Source of the DNA: Brachionus manjavacas
Lineage: Eukaryota > Rotifera > Eurotatoria > Ploima > Brachionidae
Direction of reading: 5' to 3'
Assembly: GCA_019054805.1 (NCBI GenBank)
Contig: JAHQIY010000003.1
Span: 5,828,001 to 5,892,000, forward strand
DNA: 64,000 nt
Part shown: piece by piece, positions 58,371-64,000 of the stretch
Layout of the letters: each line of letters opens with the position of its first letter
How positions within the stretch are numbered: position 1 is the stretch's first letter
The notes under the pieces: generated by a model
Told to the model about the DNA's origin: nothing
Database searches by the model: none
Seen by the model: the letters and a program-made list of their open reading frames with translations, nothing else
Program-made: the position numbers and the translations under genes

Positions 58371-60167
58371 AATTATTAAATTAAATTTCAATTAAATTTT
58401 TTTGTTTTTCAAAAAAATCAAAAATTTCAATAATTAATCTATTGCTCTAAAATAGAAAAAAAAACAATAATTCATAAAAATTTCAAATTTTTGTTCACTT
58501 CTATTTTATTATCAAAACTACTCAACACGGGGCTGAAGTAACCATTCCAAACTTCCCGTAACTATTATTTTGTTAAAAAAATAAATTTTTTATTCTAAAG
58601 TGAATAACGTAGGCAACTTAAAGTTCATGATCATGATCACATGATCAAAACTCAGTAGATTAAAATCTTAATAAAAATGATGAATAAATCTTTTTTAAAA
58701 TATTTTGTAATTAAACACAAAATGTTTATTATCTTAATTAAATAAAAAAAATCTTTTTTTTTTCCAACTGATTTTTATTAAATATTTATTTGAGAAAAAG
58801 ACAAATTTATTAAAGCATCCAAATTATGACTTTAAATGATATTTACAGCGAAACAAAGTTAAGTTATGTATTACAAAATTTCAAAATATTGATTTAAATT
58901 TTTATTTTACTTCAGATAAAAATTCATATAATTTTCTTCCTAATTAAAGATTAAACAAATCATGTTTAATTAAGTTCAAAAATTTAATATTTAAAAAATT
59001 GATAAAAATGCCTTTTTTTAAATCATAAACTAAAAATTTTGATTTGAAATTTTAATTTTTTTGAGTAATAATTGAAAAATTTTCAAAAAATTTTTTTTTT
59101 TCAAAAAATGGACTATTTTTGAGCGCTTATAAAAATTTTTGAACTAAATAAATAAAAAATGTAAAACCATCATTTTGTTCAGAATTTTGTCTAGTTTCAG
59201 AATTTGTATAAAAATATATAGGTTAAGGGGTTTGCAAAAAAGTAGATCCCGAAAAAGTTAAAAAATTTTTCCGAATTTTTTCCGAAAAAATTTTCAATTT
59301 TTTTTTTTTTTTCAAGACAACTAGCTCAGAATATAGAGCATTTAGTTCTCTATCAGAAAATGTGACGATCGAGTAGATTTGATTGATTAAATTCTGAGAT
59401 AAAAAAGCTTAAATAAGATATACTTTATATAAGGCTGTAAAGATTCAGATTCAAAATTTTTTGGACCCCCCCTAAAATTTTGGCTAAACATAGGTTTTCA
59501 TATACGTAGAATCCAAAAATGAGGTCGAAATCCATATCTGGAGATAGTGTGGAAGTTTTGCATCGCGCGAACTTTACATTTGATCATAAACTTAAATTTG
59601 CCAATAATGTACATTTGCTGAGCAATTCAAGCAACAAATCTATAAAATAAATCTATATTTTTACATTAAGAAATTTTTAATACTAATAACAGAAATTGGT
59701 AAAATTCCTGATGCAATGTCCTGAAATGTTCTGAAAATAAATCAAAGTAAAAAACCCTTTTGTTCACTTAGTGTGATTTATGCTTTTTAAAAGTTATTGC
59801 AGGCTTAGAAATTTGGAGAAACAAAAGTGGCTTCAAATTGTTTCATTTTCAAGTCGTGTTTTAGGCCAACAATTATATCAATTTTGGATTTTTGTATTAA
59901 AAATTTGTAGCAAACTTCGTATTCATTTTAAACTCATTTTCTCAATATTTTTAAAATTCATTTATAACTTAAAAAACTTTTTAAAAAAATATTTTTTAGC
60001 TTCATTTATTTAAACGACATTTTTACAAATTTCAAAATTATTTGCATGATTTGAAAAAGAAAATAAAAGGACAAAAACAAAAAAAAACGTATTTCAAACG
60101 ATTAAATCTTTTTAATCATATCTAAAAAAATTGTCGTTAAGAAAGATATAAAAAATTAATTTTAGCA
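58371..60167. other. Intergenic, partly atypical
   Basis: About 59220-59640 is richer in G/C and has unusual phrases (ggaccccccc, aggtcgaaatccatatctgg, gcatcgcgcgaac) plus a ttttccgaattttttccgaaaa hairpin near 59267. It may be an unclassified repeat. The 77-codon frame at 59780-60013 is not convincing. Confidence 0.4.
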
Positions 60168-63100
60168 TTAGTTTGACGATATCTTATTTAAATTCATGTG
60201 CATTTTTATAATTGACCAATCTTCGAGAATGTCATAATCTTGAAGAGAGTAGACTATAAAGGGACTTCCATGAAACACCATAGGAGACGTGCTGTTCCTA
60301 TTCGAATTGATATTGTGACTCGACTTGGGAGATTTTTTCGACTTTTTGTTTTTTTTTGTCGATTCTTCAGGAGTAAATTGACTATTAATAGATTCACTTA
60401 TTGAATTTGGACTCGTGTTTGTGCTCATCTTATCTGAACCATTAATGTTTACATCTATTTCAAGATTCATATTGTCGCTTTCATTTCTCTGAGTTTTGTT
60501 TGCGTCGTTCGGTCCTATTTGGACTAAATTGTAGTCAAGTAGAAATTGACGTCTCTTTTCCTCCATTTCTTTGATTTCATGTTCCAATTTGGCTACGAAT
60601 TTGTCGTACAAATTCTGTTTGTCATTCTAGAATTTTTAATTAGTGAAAAAAAAATTAACTTTAAAATTTTTTTTACTTCTAATGTCTTTTTGATTGAAAT
60701 TTCCTCGTATTGATGTGTGTGGTCGATGTTTTTATTTTTGTAGTCTTTAAGAAGTTCTAAAATGGCAAATATTTGATATAAGTAATACAAAAAAATTTCT
60801 GATGATTAGGGAATTTTTTTTGTAATTTTTTATTTTGTTTTCAAAAATTTGGACCTTCCTACGAATGTGAATACTCGATCAAAACTTTAATTGATTTTTA
60901 GCTCCCTTATTTTGAGAGCAAAGCCAAACTAAGAAATTTATCACAAACACATTTATTGAAAACCCCTTTTTATTTATTTATTTTAATAATAAAACAAATT
61001 TTAATGAAAGATATACTTTTTAATCATTTTTCATGTCACATAGTTACTTAAATTTTTAAGAAATTTTTATCCTTATGTTAACTTCTTAAGAGTCACAAAA
61101 TCGACAGGATCCAAAATTTAATTTGTTTATTCAGTACTTTAAAAAGGACAAAAGGACGACAATGAGTCGTATAGTATTTCGGTCGAATCAAAACTCAAAA
61201 TAATCTCAAAAAAATTTACCTTCTTTTAAAAGATCAAAATGCTTTGACAATTAAATGACCTTTAAAAGCTTTTAAACATATGAACCATGACCAGGGTCTT
61301 CAAGGTACAGATAACAACCGAGTCGGTCCATTTTTTATTTGTCAAATCAGAAGAAACAAGCATAATTGAGGAAAAGGATAAAAAAAGTAAAAAAAAATTT
61401 TATATTACATTGTTTCATTTAATTTAGATAAATAGGAGAAAATAACTAAAATGAGAATTTTTTTAAAAAAAATTGATACATGACAGTTAAAATCATGGGT
61501 GTTTAGAATTTCAAATACAAATTGAACAAAAATTCTGACTTTTTTAAAAAATTGCAAAAAAATACTTTGCTGCACCATTTTTATAATTATTCAAAAATTA
61601 CGCCAGATTCGCCGATGTTAAAAATAAAATAAAATTGAATACAAAGGAAGGAAGTTTTGTACTGTTTGTTTTCCTACAATTATATTTTAGAAATAAAAAT
61701 ATTTATATAAATTTTCCTTTTTACATAATTACCCCAAAAGTTTTAGATTCAATTTTCATACGAACGAGATTTAAATATATTTTATCTTATTCAATTTTAA
61801 TTTAGAATAAAAGTAATCAGAATTGAAAAAAAAGAGCTTTAGAAAAAAAAATACCCAATTTTTTTGTAATTTATTTTAGTATTATGACAACAAGATTATA
61901 TCCACAATAGTAGATTCTTCCTCTAAATACAAGTTGCAATTTGACATTGATAATATATGTAAGTGGTCACGAGACTGGTCTGCTCAGCTTAATGTCGAGA
62001 AATGTAAAGTTGTCCATTTTGGTCATAAAAACTCAAAACATGATTATACAATTGAGTCATTTCCACTTAATAAATCAGTATGCGAAAAATATCGGTATAT
62101 TTATCAAAAATGACCTAAAATGGGACACACAAGTAACATATGTCACAGCTAAAGCTAATAGGATTTTGGGTATGCTGAAAAAATCGCTCAGATATCCCAG
62201 TGTAAACAACATTAAACTACTGTACACTTCAATGGTCAGACCTCATTTAGAATTTGCCATAACTTGCCCTTACCTGAAAAAAGATATCGATATCATAGAA
62301 AAGATTCAACGTAGAGCAACTAAGTTAGTTCCAAATTTAAAGCACCTTCCTTACTCAACACGCTTAAGTAAATTCGGCCTGATGTACCTAACTACGAGAA
62401 GATTGAGAGGAGATCTGATCCAGTTGTTTAAATTAAATAATAAAATTGAGTTAGTTGAGTTCAATAATGGTTTAACCTATGGTCAAAGTGGTCGAGTATG
62501 CGGCTTAAGAAGGCATTCAAAGACTCTACGTCGTGAAAAGATAAAAACTTTTCCTCGCATTTCCATTTTTTCACAAATAGAATTGCAAACATATGGAACC
62601 AATTACCGGAAGATGTAGTTAACGCAAGAACGTTGAACATTTTTAAGTCGAAATTAGATGCTTGGCTTGTGAAAAAAGAAGCGACTGCTATAGCTCATTA
62701 GAGCTCTGCTCGGGTATTTTTCCGAGTTGCAGTTCATATTACTACTACTATTACTTTATGATTTTTTTTATTTCACTAGCTTATTTTATTTCGTTTAATT
62801 TTTTTATGAAATTTTTTAAATATAAACAAAACATTTGTCATCACCAGAATCGGCGTAAATTGAAAACAAATAATAATAATAAAAAATAAACAAAATTCTA
62901 AATAACAATAATGAATTTTAAATCAAACTTTTGTCATATGTATTCGAATACCTCATGTAGAGTTAATTTATCTAATCAGTAATGATAAAGCAACATACTT
63001 AAAGCATGAGCATCACTTGGCAAATATTGTAATCTAGTTGAAGAAGCAGAATAAGGAAAGTGATTCAAAAAAATTTATAGATGTCAAACTGCAAATAAAT

Positions 63101-64000
63101 TGTACAGTATATTTTATCATCAAAATTTGCTTCACTTAAATAAAATAATTGAATAAAAATAAAACACCTTAAGCATAAAAAAAACAAAAAATTTAAGTAA
63201 CTTGGCAGCTAATGACTTAATACAAAGTACTTCAAACAAATGCAAAAAATTTTTCTTTTCAAGTCAATTTTGATCCTGAATAGAAATTTATTAAAATTAA
63301 TTTTTTTGTTTTTTTTGGATAACATGGATAAATTGGCCCTTACCCGAAGTTCACAAGTTGTTTGTCAATTTTTTTTGTTCTTTTTTGTGCGCTAAAATTT
63401 GTGATATTAAATTTTTCTGAATTCAATTAGTTTAATTTTCTTTTGTATCAAATTTGGATGGATTAAATAATAAAATAAAAAAATTAAAAATTCAGAACCG
63501 TGTCTCGAATTTTATTCCTTAATTAAATTTTTTACCCGAAAAAGTAATACAGAAAAAAAATTTAAGTTGACAACTTAATCACGAGTAATGAGCCGGAGCT
63601 AAATGCAAGCACAAAAAATACTAAAGTAAATACAAATCTAAATTACCTGTTTTTTCTAAATTAAAAAAAAAGAAAAAAAATCTTTAAGTGACTTTGAAAC
63701 CATGTTCAGATTACTTCAGAATTTTATTTTTAAAGTGTATCATTATCAACACAAAATTGATTCAAATGACACGCAAATAAATTTCATCATTAATTTAATT
63801 ATGAAATTGACTTTAAAAAAAATTGAAACAATTACCTGCTAGATTGATCCTGACTTCCATGTTTTGTTCCAGCTTGTGCAAAGGACCCGTAAATTCTTCG
63901 GCAGTCTCATCTTCAATTTCTTTGAGCTTGTTATCTATTAGAATTTGTCTTTCATAAATAAGAGCTTCTTTGAGTTTGGCAAAAAGCGCTTCGAGTTCCT
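60168..64000 (-). CDS. BRMS1: BRMS1/BRMS1L-like subunit of the Sin3-HDAC complex (5' partial)
   Basis: Nuclear coiled-coil protein of the Sds3/BRMS1 family that bridges Sin3 and histone deacetylases. Minus-strand exons: 63836-64000 (continuing off the right edge), 60677-60756 and 60168-60626. The introns are 3079 bp and 50 bp; frame is kept throughout. The first visible exon reads EALFAKLKEALIYERQ and ends FTGPLHKLEQNMEVRINLAG, the family's Sds3-like core. The middle exon continues the coiled coil. The last has NLYDKFVAKLEHEIKEMEEKRR, a basic Ser/Lys region (KKNKKSKKSPKSS) and the diagnostic end FIVYSLQDYDILEDWSIIK. The missing N-terminus is expected to be acidic. The large intron contains a LINE in antisense orientation. 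Confidence 0.9.
60970..61850. other. Intron DNA of the BRMS1-like gene, AT-rich
   Basis: No retained structure was seen other than AT runs. The LINE follows at 61860. Confidence 0.35.
61860..62765 (+). mobile_element. CR1/Jockey-like LINE 3' relic in the BRMS1 intron
   Basis: Plus strand, antisense to the host. Frame 61941-62618 and its shifts give the post-RT region (KNIGIFIKNDLKWDTQVTYV, LYTSMVRPHLEFA, IEKIQRRATKLVPNL) to FFTNRIANIWNQLPEDV-type C-terminus by frameshift at 62570-62690. It ends with a ctcgggtatttttccgag hairpin (62709-62726) and an ACT microsatellite at 62738. Same family as 17572-19290. Confidence 0.85.
62766..63835. other. Rest of the large BRMS1 intron, AT-rich
   Basis: AT-rich, no coding signal. 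Confidence 0.35.

Noticed and set aside
1..64000. tRNA, rRNA, CRISPR or bacterial operon signals
   Set aside because: No cloverleaf-like GTTCRANNC context, rRNA block or regularly spaced repeat-spacer array was noticed on either strand by reading; a tRNAscan-SE run would be decisive.

Overview
The window is nuclear DNA of a small, very AT-rich animal genome. Spliced genes have almost uniform GT-AG introns of about 43-60 bp. Metazoan gene families are present (ATE1, APIP, GCNA, GSTZ1, a PTF1A-like bHLH factor, a two-pore channel, BRMS1, a rhodopsin-type GPCR), and decayed non-LTR retrotransposons and DNA transposons fill most of the space between them. Base composition, tiny introns and the repeat mix fit a rotifer such as Brachionus or a close gnathiferan; that assignment is inference. 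No rRNA, tRNA, CRISPR array or bacterial operon was seen.

Layout. 1-500 (minus): 5' end of ATE1, cut by the window edge. 883-1842 (minus) and 37455-38336 (plus): two intronless paralogues with intact PD-(D/E)XK nuclease residues. 3.9-7.6 kb: LINE relics, one carrying a short transposon with a 9-bp target duplication. 8041-9067 (plus): APIP, seven exons. 10.7-12.1 kb: LINE and transposase relics. 14.6-16.55 kb and 22.1-24.17 kb (plus): two unrecognised glutamine-rich, tandem-repeat proteins, each behind a TATA box; LINE relics lie between them. 26.7-33.0 kb (minus): GCNA, two tandem GSTZ1 genes and a bHLH gene. 33.7-36.4 kb: mariner and LINE relics. 38.5-39.96 kb: nested Tc1/mariner, LINE and MULE debris. 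40135-42586: a nearly complete Mutator-like element with terminal repeats and a perfect 9-bp target duplication. 43.4-44.0 kb: small inverted-repeat elements. 44400-49905 (minus): a 14-exon two-pore channel gene whose 2.5-kb intron holds LINE pieces, a MULE relic and a nested MITE. 53.4-54.3 kb: Tc1 relic and a 93-residue two-exon gene. 55395-56624 (minus): intronless GPCR. 58079-58368: a MITE derived by internal deletion from a Tc1/mariner family seen elsewhere in the window. 60168-64000 (minus): BRMS1, 5' end outside the window, with a LINE in its 3.1-kb intron.

Gene models were built by hand by matching reading frame across GT-AG introns. The full ORFs of APIP, both GSTZ1 copies, the bHLH gene, the channel, GCNA and both glutamine-rich genes close in frame, which is the main internal support. 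Genes are independent, each with its own promoter. The strongest leads are the intact MULE with subterminal motif arrays, the PD-(D/E)XK pair, the active-site divergence of the tandem GSTZ1 copies, and the two TATA-driven repeat proteins.
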